This document shows positions 16,047 to 24,044 of a DNA stretch of 34,976 bases, one piece after another. Made by a program: the position numbers and the translations under genes. The notes beneath the pieces are model-generated. The model ran no database searches and was not told the origin of the DNA. It saw only the letters and a program-made list of their open reading frames with translations. Source of the DNA: Bacillus sp. SD075 (GTDB lineage Bacteria; Bacillota; Bacilli; Bacillales; DSM-1321); contig NZ_JADILK010000047.1 in assembly GCF_017355165.1 (NCBI RefSeq), positions 1 to 34,976 on the forward strand, read 5' to 3'. The stretch's first letter is position 1; the number at the start of each line of letters is the position of its first letter.

Positions 16047-16718
16047 TTGAAGACTAGTATCATCATTATCGATGACCATCAGCTTTTCCGTGAAGGCGTT
16101 AAGCGTATATTAGATTTTGAATCATCCTTTTATGTTGTTGCCGAAGGCGCTGACGGAAGCGAGGCTATGGATCTTGTTGAAACACACAAACCAGATGTTG
16201 TTATCATGGATATCAACATGCCGAATATGAACGGTGTCGAAGCGACTAAAATGCTTGTAAACCGTTACCCTAAAACGAAAGTCATCATTTTATCGATTCA
16301 TGATGATGAAAACTATGTACAGCATACATTTAAAACAGGAGCACAAGGTTATCTGTTGAAAGAAATGGATGCCGATGCGTTAATTAATGCTGTTCGTGTA
16401 GTCGCAGAAGGTGGCTCATACCTTCATCCGAAGGTGACACATAATCTAGTCAAAGAATATCGCCGTTTAGCTGCTGATCGGGATTCAGTGCATGCTGTAG
16501 AGATCAGAAGACCGTTTCACCTATTGACTCGACGCGAATGTGAAGTTCTTCAACTTTTAGCATACGGAAAAAGCAACCGTGCCAGCGGCGAAACTTTAAA
16601 CATCAGTGAAAAAACAGTAAAAAACCATGTGAGTAACATTCTTCAAAAACTGGAGGTAAACGACCGTACACAAGCTGTTGTTCTAGCTATTAAAAACGGC
16701 TGGGTAGAAGTGAAATAA
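16047..16718 (+). CDS. Orphan DegU-like response regulator
   Basis: 223 residues. The receiver domain begins [20 protein letters not shown], with the phospho-acceptor Asp at residue 55 ([18 protein letters not shown]), Thr/Ser at [11 protein letters not shown] and Lys in [11 protein letters not shown]. The LuxR/NarL-type helix-turn-helix is at the C-terminus ([17 protein letters not shown], then [20 protein letters not shown]). It follows B. subtilis DegU along its whole length, but the usual GKSNRGIGESL reads [11 protein letters not shown]. The start is TTG at 16047 behind AGGAGG. No degS kinase gene is present, so it depends on a host DegS or other phosphodonor. DegU controls exoenzymes, competence and biofilm traits; a mobile copy could alter these or sporulation timing. 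Confidence 0.9.
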   Translation: MKTSIIIIDDHQLFREGVKRILDFESSFYVVAEGADGSEAMDLVETHKPDVVIMDINMPNMNGVEATKMLVNRYPKTKVIILSIHDDENYVQHTFKTGAQGYLLKEMDADALINAVRVVAEGGSYLHPKVTHNLVKEYRRLAADRDSVHAVEIRRPFHLLTRRECEVLQLLAYGKSNRASGETLNISEKTVKNHVSNILQKLEVNDRTQAVVLAIKNGWVEVK

Positions 16719-16805
16719 TTTCAACTTATAATAAGTCTAACCTTAAAAAGCTCATGGACAAAGCTTATTCAACTATACCTCTAGAGCAGTTTGCAAAATA
16801 GAAAT
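16719..16805. other. degU 3' flank
   Basis: A short AT-rich spacer with no standard terminator. The first hairpin of the array at 16807 may end degU transcription, although it lacks a T-run. Confidence 0.3.
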
Positions 16806-16806
16806 A

Positions 16807-17517
16807 CCCCCGTATCAGTTTTTAGGTTGATACGCGGGCAATGGGAAAGCTTTACCAGCCCACCTGAATGTATTTCCACATTATAAACTACCATGTACAA
16901 TAAGTATCCCCCTGCACCAACTTGCTGGTAACAGGGGAGGACAAACATTTAGGTGTATCAATACTATGCCACCGAATGGGAATTGCTATTCATGGCAAAA
17001 ATTAACCCTGTATCAGCTTCTTTACGGCTTGATATCAGGGTTTTGGAGATTACATGGAAAACTGCTCGATATTACTATGCCACCGAACCGGATTTATTAT
17101 TCGATTTATTCTAATGTTGTCAAGCATACAAGAAAACCCCACAAGAGTACTGGGGAGAACTTACAGTACATGGGGGGCGTAGAAATTATGTGAAAAAGTC
17201 ACTAGGAATATATCCTATGCCCATAGTTAAAAGTGGGTTACTCACTATATACAAAAAAAATAGGCCCCCATACAGAATTTAATTGTACAGGGGCGTATTG
17301 ATGGTTTGCCTTATAAAGGACTATATTTATATTCCCGATATAAAGAAAATAGGCCCCGTACAAGCATCTTTACGGCTTGATACAGGGCTGTGTTTTTAAC
17401 CTCTGGAAGGGTTATTACTACTATCCCCAGCGAATCGGAGATTATTCAAACTGTTTTAATGGTACCACACACGAAAACCCCCAGAGATACTGAGAACCCT
17501 TCAGTACCATTAGGGGG
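16807..17517. repeat. Degenerate array of GC-rich hairpins, non-coding
   Basis: Seven GC-capped hairpins lie in AT-rich DNA at about 16807-16838, 16908-16937, 17006-17040, 17137-17177, 17264-17293, 17353-17388 and 17478-17517. Type I stems (1, 3, 6) share CCCxGTAxCA...TTTACGGCTTGATA...GGG. Type II stems (2, 4, 7) are CCCC...GGGG; in 4 and 7 the stem carries TACTG-like inner arms. Between types lies a recurring motif like TATGCCACCGAATGGGA (about 16964, 17071, 17418). The bases differ between copies but pairing is often kept. This looks like two to three tandem copies of a structured unit about 170-350 bp apart. No coding region fits. Confidence 0.6.
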
Positions 17518-17648
17518 AATGTACAACATAATGAATTAACAAAGGACTACATTCTATTCCGATAGTGAAGATTCTGTTACTCTCTAAAAATCTGGGACAT
17601 TGGGAAAATTAGATGCCCTTTTTTGGTTTAAATTTGCAAGTACCTTTT

Positions 17649-17823
17649 GGGGTACCACCACATGCCCATCCAGCTAACAAAGTAAATTACTAGATTTGTT
17701 TCAAAACTAGCGAGTGATGGAAAAGTAGGCATACCTATTAAAACGCGACTTTTTCGCTAGGCAGCTTGTCTATGCTTCACCGTCGTTTCATACACAACCC
17801 CTAGAATATCAAAGACGGTCATC
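17649..17823. mobile_element. IS231 end remnant in another Tn3-family tip
   Basis: GGGGTACCACCA (17649-17660) is a Tn4430-like tip, followed at once by an IS231 left end CATGCCCATCCAGCTAAC (17661-17678). About 145 bp more match 12031-12188 of the full element, including the end of the transposase ([12 protein letters not shown]). The match stops at 17823 and there is a small internal deletion. It is the second full-size-type IS231 insertion found at the same kind of target. Confidence 0.8.
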
Positions 17824-17993
17824 ACTAAGGTAAAGTGGTTAATTCAATCGATATATGTTTCCATTCGTTCGGCAGTGGCTCTAATGAGAAGATACAGTGA
17901 TATAAGATCCTTTATTATGGCGAATTGGTGCTATGGTCGATTGTTCTTAATAATTGACAATACTCATGTTTTGTATTGAAAGTTAGAAAAACG
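17824..17993. other. Unassigned spacer after the IS231 remnant
   Basis: About 170 bp with no gene, terminator or repeat that I can support. Confidence 0.3.
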
Positions 17994-18022
17994 AAAATCC
18001 CCTATCCAAAAGGACAGGGGGC
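17994..18022 (-). terminator. Terminator of the 70-aa gene
   Basis: CCCCTATCC (17999-18007) pairs with GGACAGGGG (18012-18020) around AAAA. Read on the minus strand the stem is followed by a T-rich tract (GATTTTCGTTTTT). Confidence 0.75.
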
Positions 18023-18044
18023 TTTAGGGGTAAATTAAGTGATT

Positions 18045-18257
18045 TCATTCAGATTTTTGGGCTAAAAATGCACTTTGCACTTGGTTTACTGCTGTTTGAG
18101 CTTGCGCAATCTCATTTGCAATTTGTTTGATTGCTTCCTGAGCTAAAGTTGGGTCTGAAGATGATTTCTCAATTGCTTGAGTTAGTAAACTTTGGGTAAG
18201 GGTCACATTTGCTTTAGCTTGATTTAATTGGTTTACGTCAATTTGTTGTTGAGCCAT
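18045..18257 (-). CDS. 70-aa helical protein, unknown
   Basis: It encodes MAQQQIDVNQLNQAKANVTL, then LTQAIEKSSSDPTLAQEAIK and a C-terminal AQTAVNQVQSAFLAQKSE. It is Gln/Ala-rich, without Cys or membrane segments, probably two amphipathic helices. AAAGGGGGAG lies 6 nt before the ATG, and a terminator follows. The size and two-helix pattern recall the DUF1657 proteins nearby, but I see no clear sequence match. As a stand-alone minus-strand gene next to the spoVA-type cluster it may be a spore-core or inner-membrane-associated protein; this is inference. Confidence 0.65.
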   Translation of the reverse strand: MAQQQIDVNQLNQAKANVTLTQSLLTQAIEKSSSDPTLAQEAIKQIANEIAQAQTAVNQVQSAFLAQKSE

Positions 18258-18403
18258 TAGAATCTCCCCCTTTATAATGATTGAATTTATATCTTTACCT
18301 AGTTCAGTCTTTTTATAACCGGGAATATCCCCAAAAAAGTTTGTTTTATTTGACCAATTTTTTCTCTTCCTGTAGAAAATAGGATGTATATATATTACGC
18401 GTT

Positions 18404-19075
18404 TTAATTATCGGTACCGGTGTCAACGATTAAAGAATGATCTTTATCCGTTACGGCCGCATAAAAGATGTTATTGATTTCGTGAAATCCTTGGGTTAGA
18501 AATTCTTCCTGAAGCCATTTTTCATCCTTTTGGATTAACTTTAAATTTTTATGTTGGATTTTCCCTTCGACGACCATGGCAATCGGTAGTCCTTGATAGT
18601 CCGTTTCAATATTTAAGTGTCTAGGCGTTAAATTAACAACAGATTGGTTGGGCAATATACTAAGCTCTCCATTCGGTTCCAGAATCACATAATCAATATC
18701 CCGTATATTCGGGTATCCTGCAGCCCGAATGGTTGACAATAGCTCAACGAGAGAAAAACGCGTTTTCCGTAAGTCTTTTTTTGAGATTTTCCCATGTTTG
18801 ATCAAAATACTTGGCTGACCAATGAACATTCGATTTAACCAACGAAAAAGACTTAATTTAGAAAACAACAGATACATGATGACAATGGTAATGATCCCTG
18901 CAATGGTCTGTCCAAATCCATTGGCTTTGATAGGACTGACGGACAATGTGACAAGAAACACAATGGCCGCAAGATCAGGCGGGGTTAACTGAGCCAGTAC
19001 AGTCTTTCCCATACAGCGCATGGCCAAAATCACTAGACCAAAAAGCAGAATTAACTTCCCAATAAAAGTGAACAT
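18404..19075 (-). CDS. DUF421 (YetF/YrbG-like) membrane protein
   Basis: 223 residues: three N-terminal membrane helices (FIGKLILLFGLVILAMRCMG, DLAAIVFLVTLSVSPI, IAGIITIVIMYLLFSKL), then the soluble DUF421 domain. Its typical motifs are PSILIKHGKISKKDLRKTRF, ELLSTIRAAGYPNIRDIDYV, ILEPNGELSILP and LPIAMVVEGKI-like sequence. DUF421 proteins sit in the membrane, with several in spores; biochemical function is not established. The start has GAGGTTGG upstream. It lies downstream of the spoVA2mob-type operon and the yitT gene on the same strand, about 230 bp after yitT, and may be transcribed separately. It is one of three DUF421 genes in the window. Confidence 0.88.
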   Translation of the reverse strand: MFTFIGKLILLFGLVILAMRCMGKTVLAQLTPPDLAAIVFLVTLSVSPIKANGFGQTIAGIITIVIMYLLFSKLSLFRWLNRMFIGQPSILIKHGKISKKDLRKTRFSLVELLSTIRAAGYPNIRDIDYVILEPNGELSILPNQSVVNLTPRHLNIETDYQGLPIAMVVEGKIQHKNLKLIQKDEKWLQEEFLTQGFHEINNIFYAAVTDKDHSLIVDTGTDN

Positions 19076-19306
19076 TTTTCCAACCTCATTTTTATGCTTT
19101 CTAATAAAAAGACAAATACTATTCTGTCACAAAACCAGGAAAACATACTTAGCAAGGTGGACAGCTTGTATACAATTGAAGAAAATCATACTTTAAAGCC
19201 AAGTTACCAAGCGCTTTATGAAATAAGTTATTTATTAAAATAGGAAAATCAACCGGTCGAAGGTCTAATGCAAAGAAATCACTCAAACTTCTAGGTTCTT
19301 CCTTAA

Positions 19307-19882
19307 CTATTCGATGGGGCTAACCATTAAAGATGTAATCAATCCAATCATACAAATAGTTAAGCCAGAAAAAAGGAAAGCCTTTAACTCTAACATTTTA
19401 ATTGCCGACGTTACAATTAGGCCATCTATCATGAAAATAATGACCCCTATATTTACGGACATAGCTTTCGATATAAATTGAGCTAACAAATCGGTTCCTC
19501 CGGTACTTGCTTCATATCGAAGCATGATTCCTACTCCGATTCCAATCAATCCTCCTCCTATTAACATACTCGGAAAAATAGAAAGACAAAATTGGTTTCT
19601 TAAAGGAGCTAGCCAATCAATGAACACAGAAGCAACAATTAAACCGAGAAAGCTATTATAAAAGAATGTTCGTTCATGGATCCATGCGAATATACACAGA
19701 GGGATGCTTAAAAGGAACATCACTAAACCTGTTGGAAATTCCAAGTAATAATGAATGATGAGGGCAATACCTGTAATACCTCCATCTAATAAATGATGGG
19801 GAACTAAAAAGCCGTTTATTCCGATACTCAATAATAAACTACCTATAAGAATAGCCGTGATTTTCTGAAAAATATACATCAC
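19307..19882 (-). CDS. Short YitT-family membrane protein
   Basis: 191 residues with five or six membrane helices: ITAILIGSLLLSIGINGFLV, the conserved LLDGGITGIALIIHY, LVMFLLSIPLCIFAWI, the family motif EASTGGTDLLAQFI, and IGVIIFMIDGLIV. Typical YitT proteins (about 280 residues) carry a C-terminal DUF2179 domain, which is absent; the product stops after the last helix. Short family members of this length do exist. The start is GTG at 19882 or ATG at 19879, with only a modest AAAGG nearby. It follows 2Duf on the same strand. A decayed 3' copy lies at 9888-10032. Confidence 0.82.
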   Translation of the reverse strand: MMYIFQKITAILIGSLLLSIGINGFLVPHHLLDGGITGIALIIHYYLEFPTGLVMFLLSIPLCIFAWIHERTFFYNSFLGLIVASVFIDWLAPLRNQFCLSIFPSMLIGGGLIGIGVGIMLRYEASTGGTDLLAQFISKAMSVNIGVIIFMIDGLIVTSAIKMLELKAFLFSGLTICMIGLITSLMVSPIE

Positions 19883-20141
19883 CTTTTATCATGTATTTAT
19901 GGCTAATATATGTACAAGCATATGATTTCAGAATGAGGCTAAGATTTGTAATTAGTTGAAAGCAACCTTTTTAAAAAGGGGCGTGACAAGTTGAATTTCC
20001 CTATAGTCTACATATACATATAAAATCTCCTTTTACTGAATTACGTTTGATAAATTTTTGGGTGAATTTTCGGAGGCATATATCTGCCTCCTATGTTTTT
20101 TAGAACGAATGAAATAACCCAATGAACAACGGATCATACAA
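19883..20141. other. Intergenic region after the 2Duf gene, with hairpin
   Basis: GGAGGCA (20072-20078) and TGCCTCC (20085-20091) form a perfect 7-bp stem 50 bp past the 2Duf stop. It probably ends the operon on the minus strand, although the T-run is better on the plus side. Nothing else is supported here. Confidence 0.45.
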
Positions 20142-21002
20142 TCAACTTTTTAAGATGTGGGTAACGTTATCAATCGCTTTTTGTAGGTTTTCACTGTTTT
20201 TTTCATATATCTGCTTGGCTTCTTTATTTTCTGTGCCTAGTGCAAATAATTCTAAGTCTGCTTGGCATTTTTTCATAGTCGAAAGAAGTAAAGGCCTTTC
20301 TTGAGGAGACGGTACTTGCAATATATCATCAAAAAGATCCACCGTCAGTTCTCCATAAGAATTTATTTGTCCAAGAAAGACATTTTCAATGGTGACTCCT
20401 AATTTTTCTAATTCAGTGTGTAACCAACCTCGACTTCGACCAATCGTCGCAAGTGGTTCATCCAATATTTCTCCATCCATTATGACGGTCTGAGGCTCTT
20501 TGACTGAAGCAACCACCAAGTTTAAATCCTTTGCCGTTAATGGCTGGTTCTCTTTCTTTAACATAACGGATAAATCTCCGGTTGCCTCTAATACCGCAAA
20601 TTCCACATCAGACACCTGAAAAGCATCCTTCTTTCGAAGTAATGCTAACAATTCATCCGTTGTATATCTTTCCTTCTTCAAGTTATCTTCCATGATTTTT
20701 CCATCTTTGATAAAAACCGTTCCTTTCCCTTCTACAAGGTCCCGAACCATTTTGCTTTTCAAAGAAAGGATTCCAACTATAAAAGGTAGTGCGGCAGTGG
20801 TAACAATCCCTATAACCCCCACTAAAATACTTCGTTCAAGACCCGTAATCACTTCCGCCCCAATACTACCTATGGTTATACCAACCACATACTCAAAGTA
20901 AGAAAGTTGAGATAGTTGCTTTTTACCTAGCAATTTAGTTACTAAAAAAAGGATAATGAGAAACAACAAAGCCCTCAAAAATACATCTAACCAATCAGGC
21001 AT
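20142..21002 (-). CDS. 2Duf: DUF421 membrane protein with fused DUF1657 domain
   Basis: 286 residues. N-terminal membrane helices (ALLFLIILFLVTKLLGKKQL, YVVGITIGSIGAEVITGL, VGVIGIVTTAALPFIVGI) lead into the DUF421 soluble domain (GTVFIKDGKIMEDNLKKERY, EVAVLE-type FAVLEATGDLSVML, and a PQTVIMDGEIL segment). From about residue 236 a DUF1657-type helical domain is appended (STMKKCQADLELFALGTENK, then EAKQIYEKNSENLQKAID), clearly like the stand-alone DUF1657 protein at 23663. This is the architecture called 2Duf, which from published work (recalled) lies in the inner membrane of spores and contributes strongly to wet-heat resistance. AGGAGGTG precedes the ATG. It is the last gene of the spoVA2mob-type operon. 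Confidence 0.9.
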   Translation of the reverse strand: MPDWLDVFLRALLFLIILFLVTKLLGKKQLSQLSYFEYVVGITIGSIGAEVITGLERSILVGVIGIVTTAALPFIVGILSLKSKMVRDLVEGKGTVFIKDGKIMEDNLKKERYTTDELLALLRKKDAFQVSDVEFAVLEATGDLSVMLKKENQPLTAKDLNLVVASVKEPQTVIMDGEILDEPLATIGRSRGWLHTELEKLGVTIENVFLGQINSYGELTVDLFDDILQVPSPQERPLLLSTMKKCQADLELFALGTENKEAKQIYEKNSENLQKAIDNVTHILKS

Positions 21003-21029
21003 TACATAACACCTCCTATATACTTTATT

Positions 21030-21236
21030 TTAAAACCCTTTATACTGGAATTCCTCCCTCTCCAATTCTCCCACCCTTTTTTTCAAATCTGTGACTACTT
21101 CGTTCACTACCATCATCGTTTCATGTAAGGTTTGTTTCGATTCGTTATCTTGTGTACGTAAGGCTAAACTGGATAGACTAGCTTCTACGCCTTTTAGGCT
21201 GGCAAGACATTGCTTTACTTCCGATCCGATGGTCAT
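21030..21236 (-). CDS. DUF1657 protein (second copy)
   Basis: 68 residues, MTIGSEVKQCLASLKGVEAS, with TLHETMMVVNEVVTDLKKRV and the typical ending EEFQYKGF. It is all-helical with no membrane segment. GGAGGATG is upstream of the ATG. It lies between spoVAEb (12 nt) and the 2Duf gene (27 nt), exactly as in spoVA2mob operons. DUF1657 proteins are small spore proteins of unknown action; the same fold is fused to DUF421 in the next gene, suggesting that they bind DUF421 or each other. It lacks the FALGT motif of the other two copies, reading LALRT instead. Confidence 0.85.
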   Translation of the reverse strand: MTIGSEVKQCLASLKGVEASLSSLALRTQDNESKQTLHETMMVVNEVVTDLKKRVGELEREEFQYKGF

Positions 21237-21248
21237 CTTACATCCTCC

Positions 21249-21599
21249 TTATCCCTTTGGTTTAAAAATCAAAGCTCCTAACATGCCGAAAATAATGGCA
21301 GATGAAATGCCAGAACTTGTCACTTCGAACATCCCTGTAAGTACGCCGACTAACCCGTGTTTTTCAGCTTCTTGCATGGCCCCGTGTACAAGTGAATTCC
21401 CAAAGCTTGTAATAGGAACAGTAGCCCCTGCCCCAGCAAAATCAATTAAGGGTTCATATAAACCTACCCCATCTAAAATAGCCCCTATTACGACAAGGGT
21501 ACTTAGCGTATGTCCCGGTGTCAGTTTAAACACATCAAACATAATTTGCCCAATGACACAAATCAAACCACCTATAACAAAAGCCCAAAAATAGATCAT
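21249..21599 (-). CDS. spoVAEb: SpoVAEb, DPA-channel membrane protein
   Basis: 116 residues, membrane-spanning throughout: [40 protein letters not shown], then the conserved [20 protein letters not shown] and [16 protein letters not shown]. Length and motifs match SpoVAEb. With SpoVAC and SpoVAD it forms the inner-membrane machinery moving Ca-DPA into the forespore and out on germination. It starts 2 nt after the spoVAD stop. The operon lacks spoVAA, AB, AEa and AF, as is normal for the mobile type. Confidence 0.93.
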   Translation of the reverse strand: MIYFWAFVIGGLICVIGQIMFDVFKLTPGHTLSTLVVIGAILDGVGLYEPLIDFAGAGATVPITSFGNSLVHGAMQEAEKHGLVGVLTGMFEVTSSGISSAIIFGMLGALIFKPKG

Positions 21600-21601
21600 G
21601 T

Positions 21602-22615
21602 CTATTGTTCACCCCCGTATTCAATCGATACCGCATGGGCGATACAAGGAATCGTTTCATTTTGCTGAAAGGATAGGGGGGATAATAAGGCCCCTGTTGC
21701 CACCACTAACATTCTTTTAAATTCACCTTTTTTCATTCGGTTTAATAAATGACCATAGACGACTGTTGCTGAACACCCCGCGCCACTACCTCCTGCCAAA
21801 ACCGGTTGCCCTTCCCGATAAATCATTAATCCGCAGTCTTGATACTGATCTTCACGAATAGGGGTTCCATGCTTTTTAAATAAATCAAGGGACACTTCAT
21901 GTCCAATCTGACCGAGATCCCCGGTGACAATTAAATCGTAATAAGATGGATCAATGTTTCGTTCCTTTAAATGAGCTTCAATGGTATCAACCGCAGCTGG
22001 AGCCATAGCCCCTCCCATATTAAATGGATCCGTCAATCCCATATCGATAACACGTCCGATTGTGGCAGAAGTGACACATGGCCCTACCCCGGAATTACTT
22101 AGTAAGGCCGCACCAGCACCTGTCACGGTCCATTGTGCAGTAGGTGGTTTTTGTCCACCATATTCCGTTGGATAACGAAACTGTTTTTCAACGGCTGTAT
22201 CATGACTAGAAGCCCCTGTTAACAAATATTTGGCTCCGTTTGTATTGACAATATAGGCCCCTAAAGCTAATCCTTCCATGGAGGTAGAACAGGCACCAAA
22301 CAACCCAAAATAAGGGGCTCCAATTGTTCGGCTCGCGAAACTGGTTGGGGTAATCTGGTTGATCAGGTCTCCTGCAAGGAGAAACTGAACCTGTTCCTTT
22401 TGAATCCCGCCCTTTTCCATGGCTTTTTGACAAGCTTCTTCAAAAAAGATTTTATGAGCCTTTTCATAAGAATCCTGTCCAAGCCATAAATCAGTATGCA
22501 AAAGATCAAAATCTTTCGCGATAGCTCCATCTGCTTCAAATGGCCCTCCCACTGTACCTGTAGAAATAATCACGGGCTTTTGTTCGAAGACCCATGTACG
22601 ATGACCTTCTAACAT
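21602..22615 (-). CDS. spoVAD: SpoVAD, thiolase-fold DPA-binding protein
   Basis: 337 residues from [20 protein letters not shown]. This ATG overlaps the spoVAC stop as TAATG, so translation is coupled; an ATG 15 nt upstream is less likely. Family landmarks are [33 protein letters not shown], the thiolase-like [15 protein letters not shown], and [17 protein letters not shown]. SpoVAD lies on the outer face of the spore inner membrane and binds DPA. The length is normal (about 340). It sits between spoVAC and spoVAEb in the usual order. Confidence 0.95.
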   Translation of the reverse strand: MLEGHRTWVFEQKPVIISTGTVGGPFEADGAIAKDFDLLHTDLWLGQDSYEKAHKIFFEEACQKAMEKGGIQKEQVQFLLAGDLINQITPTSFASRTIGAPYFGLFGACSTSMEGLALGAYIVNTNGAKYLLTGASSHDTAVEKQFRYPTEYGGQKPPTAQWTVTGAGAALLSNSGVGPCVTSATIGRVIDMGLTDPFNMGGAMAPAAVDTIEAHLKERNIDPSYYDLIVTGDLGQIGHEVSLDLFKKHGTPIREDQYQDCGLMIYREGQPVLAGGSGAGCSATVVYGHLLNRMKKGEFKRMLVVATGALLSPLSFQQNETIPCIAHAVSIEYGGEQ

Positions 22616-23094
22616 TACAAACCACCCCACTGTATAAGAATTGTTTTAAACAAGGCAATGACAAACGCAGAAAAGACGCCAAATAGAATCACCGATCCTG
22701 CAAGTTTAAACATATTACCGCCTACCCCTAATACCAACCCTTCGGTTCGGTGTTCAATCGCTGCAGAAATGACGGCATTGCCGAAACCAGTAACCGGTAC
22801 AGCCGTCCCAGCCCCTCCAAATTGAGCCATACGATCATAGACCCCGAAACCTGTAAGAAGCATCGTAATAAAAACTAAAGTCCCTACGGTTGGATTTCCA
22901 GCTGTTTGGTCCGTAAAATCAAAATAATTAATATAAAAGGCAGAAATGAGCTGCCCGATCAGACAAATAAGGCCCCCTGTTAAAAATGCTTTTATGCAAT
23001 TTTTAACGACTGGTCTCTTTGTTTCCCGGTGTTTTTGAATCCCTTGATATTCTTGTTGAACTGGTGTCAATTGTTTCTTTTGTTTATTCGACAT
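22615..23094 (-). CDS. spoVAC: SpoVAC, mechanosensitive DPA channel
   Basis: 159 residues with a charged N-terminus (NKQKKQLTPVQQEYQGIQKH) and four or so membrane helices. These include CIKAFLTGGLICLIGQLISA, TLVFITMLLTGFGVYDRMAQ, the motif FGGAGTAVPVTGFGNAVISA, and VILFGVFSAFVIALFKTI. It matches SpoVAC along its length; B. subtilis SpoVAC has been reported to act as a mechanosensitive channel for DPA release. It follows the lipoprotein gene by 20 bp and its stop overlaps the spoVAD start. Confidence 0.95.
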   Translation of the reverse strand: MSNKQKKQLTPVQQEYQGIQKHRETKRPVVKNCIKAFLTGGLICLIGQLISAFYINYFDFTDQTAGNPTVGTLVFITMLLTGFGVYDRMAQFGGAGTAVPVTGFGNAVISAAIEHRTEGLVLGVGGNMFKLAGSVILFGVFSAFVIALFKTILIQWGGL

Positions 23095-23114
23095 GGTCCG
23101 ACCCCTCTTTCTCC

Positions 23115-23582
23115 TTAGGTTTCTTCTTTCATCAGACTTTTGATTTTATTAAAATCCTTTTCTAATTCCTTCCTATTGGTGTTATCCTTTTGGATTTTTT
23201 GTTCTAATTGATCAAGTTCCAAATACATTTTTGAATCGGTCGAAACCAAGATTTTATGATCCGGATAGTCTTTTTCCAAGTCTGATTTCACGTTCTTTTC
23301 GATTTTCTTTAATCGAAAACGCTCAAAGTTTTCGACTTTGATCGCTATCAATAGCTCTTTATCCGTATTCACAGCCTTCACATTCGAAATGTCTTCCTCT
23401 TTGATAACCTTCTTTTTTGCTTGATTCGCCACGGATTGATCGATTGGCTTGCTTGTATGTACCTGTGAAATACTTAAATCCTCATGGTCCTCACCAGATT
23501 GTTTTTGATTACAACCTGAACCTAATCCGATAACAGTTAGTAATAAAAGAAACATGATGAATTGGTTTATTTTATCTTTCAT
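23115..23582 (-). CDS. YhcN/YlaJ-family spore lipoprotein
   Basis: 155 residues. The signal sequence MFLLLLTVIGLGSGCNQ ends in a lipobox (GSGC). The mature part is Lys/Glu-rich and includes VKAVNTDKELLIAIKVENFE with RLKKIEKNVKSDLEKDYPDH, the pattern of the YhcN/YlaJ sporulation lipoproteins, and a coiled-coil C-terminus. It is likely anchored to the outer face of the forespore inner membrane. It is the second gene of the spoVA2mob-type operon and lies after the attenuator-like hairpin at 23619. Confidence 0.85.
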   Translation of the reverse strand: MKDKINQFIMFLLLLTVIGLGSGCNQKQSGEDHEDLSISQVHTSKPIDQSVANQAKKKVIKEEDISNVKAVNTDKELLIAIKVENFERFRLKKIEKNVKSDLEKDYPDHKILVSTDSKMYLELDQLEQKIQKDNTNRKELEKDFNKIKSLMKEET

Positions 23583-23618
23583 GAGATCACCCTTTATTTA
23601 TTATCTTGAAGGTAAAAA

Positions 23619-23643
23619 AGGTTGGTTAACACTCAACCAACCT
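23619..23643 (-). terminator. Terminator/attenuator between DUF1657 and the rest of the operon
   Basis: AGGTTGGTT (23619-23627) and AACCAACCT (23635-23643) form a perfect 9-bp stem with a 7-nt loop. On the minus strand the stem is followed by six T. It lies 20 bp after the first DUF1657 stop and before the lipoprotein gene. It probably ends most transcripts after DUF1657 and lets a fraction through to spoVAC-2Duf. Confidence 0.75.
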
Positions 23644-23662
23644 TCCTTCCCTAGCTTTTACA

Positions 23663-23869
23663 TTATTGTTGTTTGTATTGGGGTTCTTCTTGTTCGACTT
23701 GTTGAATACGTGGTTCAATGGTGTCTACAACGGATTGAGTTTGTTTAGCAGCATCTTGGTAAAGTTGCTTTGCTTGTTCGTTGTCTGTACCAAGTGAAAA
23801 GGTTTCGAAGCTAGCCTGTGCACTTTTCAAACCTGCAAGAGTGGTCTTAAGGTCATTGATTACTGTCAT
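23663..23869 (-). CDS. DUF1657 protein (first gene of the spoVA2mob-type operon)
   Basis: 68 residues: MTVINDLKTTLAGLKSAQAS, then FETFSLGTDNEQAKQLYQDA and an ending EEPQYKQQ. It is predicted to be a helical hairpin without membrane segments. GGAGGCG lies just upstream of the ATG. It is led by a sigma-G-like promoter (23906-23934) and followed by a terminator-like hairpin, so it should be the most abundant product of the operon. It resembles the C-terminal domain of 2Duf (FALGTENKEAKQIYE against FSLGTDNEQAKQLYQ) more than the second DUF1657 copy does. Function is unknown; a partner or regulator of DUF421/2Duf is possible. Confidence 0.88.
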   Translation of the reverse strand: MTVINDLKTTLAGLKSAQASFETFSLGTDNEQAKQLYQDAAKQTQSVVDTIEPRIQQVEQEEPQYKQQ

Positions 23870-23905
23870 GAATAACGCCTCCTTGTTTTTAATAAATTAC
23901 TTTTT

Positions 23906-23934
23906 TAGAATGGCGAAAACAGAACTTTATATAC
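23906..23934 (-). promoter_or_regulatory. Candidate sigma-G promoter of the spoVA2mob-type operon
   Basis: On the minus strand, GTATA (fits the sigma-G -35 consensus GNATR) is followed after 17 nt by CATTCTA (fits -10 CATNNTA). The -10 lies 37 nt upstream of the DUF1657 start. Forespore sigma-G control is known for spoVA genes, which makes this the expected promoter class. Confidence 0.6.
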
Positions 23935-24005
23935 ATTCAAAATTTATCCATATTTTATATCCAAAACCCGTCATCAGAAGAAATTAAAAATAAATGACAA
24001 AATAT

Positions 24006-24044
24006 AAAAGAGCAACCGTTTTATATTCACACGGTTGCTCTTTT
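24006..24044 (-). terminator. Terminator of the 56-aa gene, copy 2
   Basis: AAAAGAGCAACCGT (24006-24019) and ACGGTTGCTCTTTT (24031-24044) are perfect inverted repeats. The stem ends in a U-run on the minus strand. Copy 1 at 10101-10114 keeps only one arm. Confidence 0.85.

Noticed and set aside
16966..17193. 75-codon open frame in the hairpin array
   Set aside because: It spans hairpins and the repeated motif, has no ribosome site, and its peptide repeats merely mirror the DNA repeats.
16807..17517. CRISPR array
   Set aside because: Repeats are not identical, spacing is irregular, and no cas genes are present.
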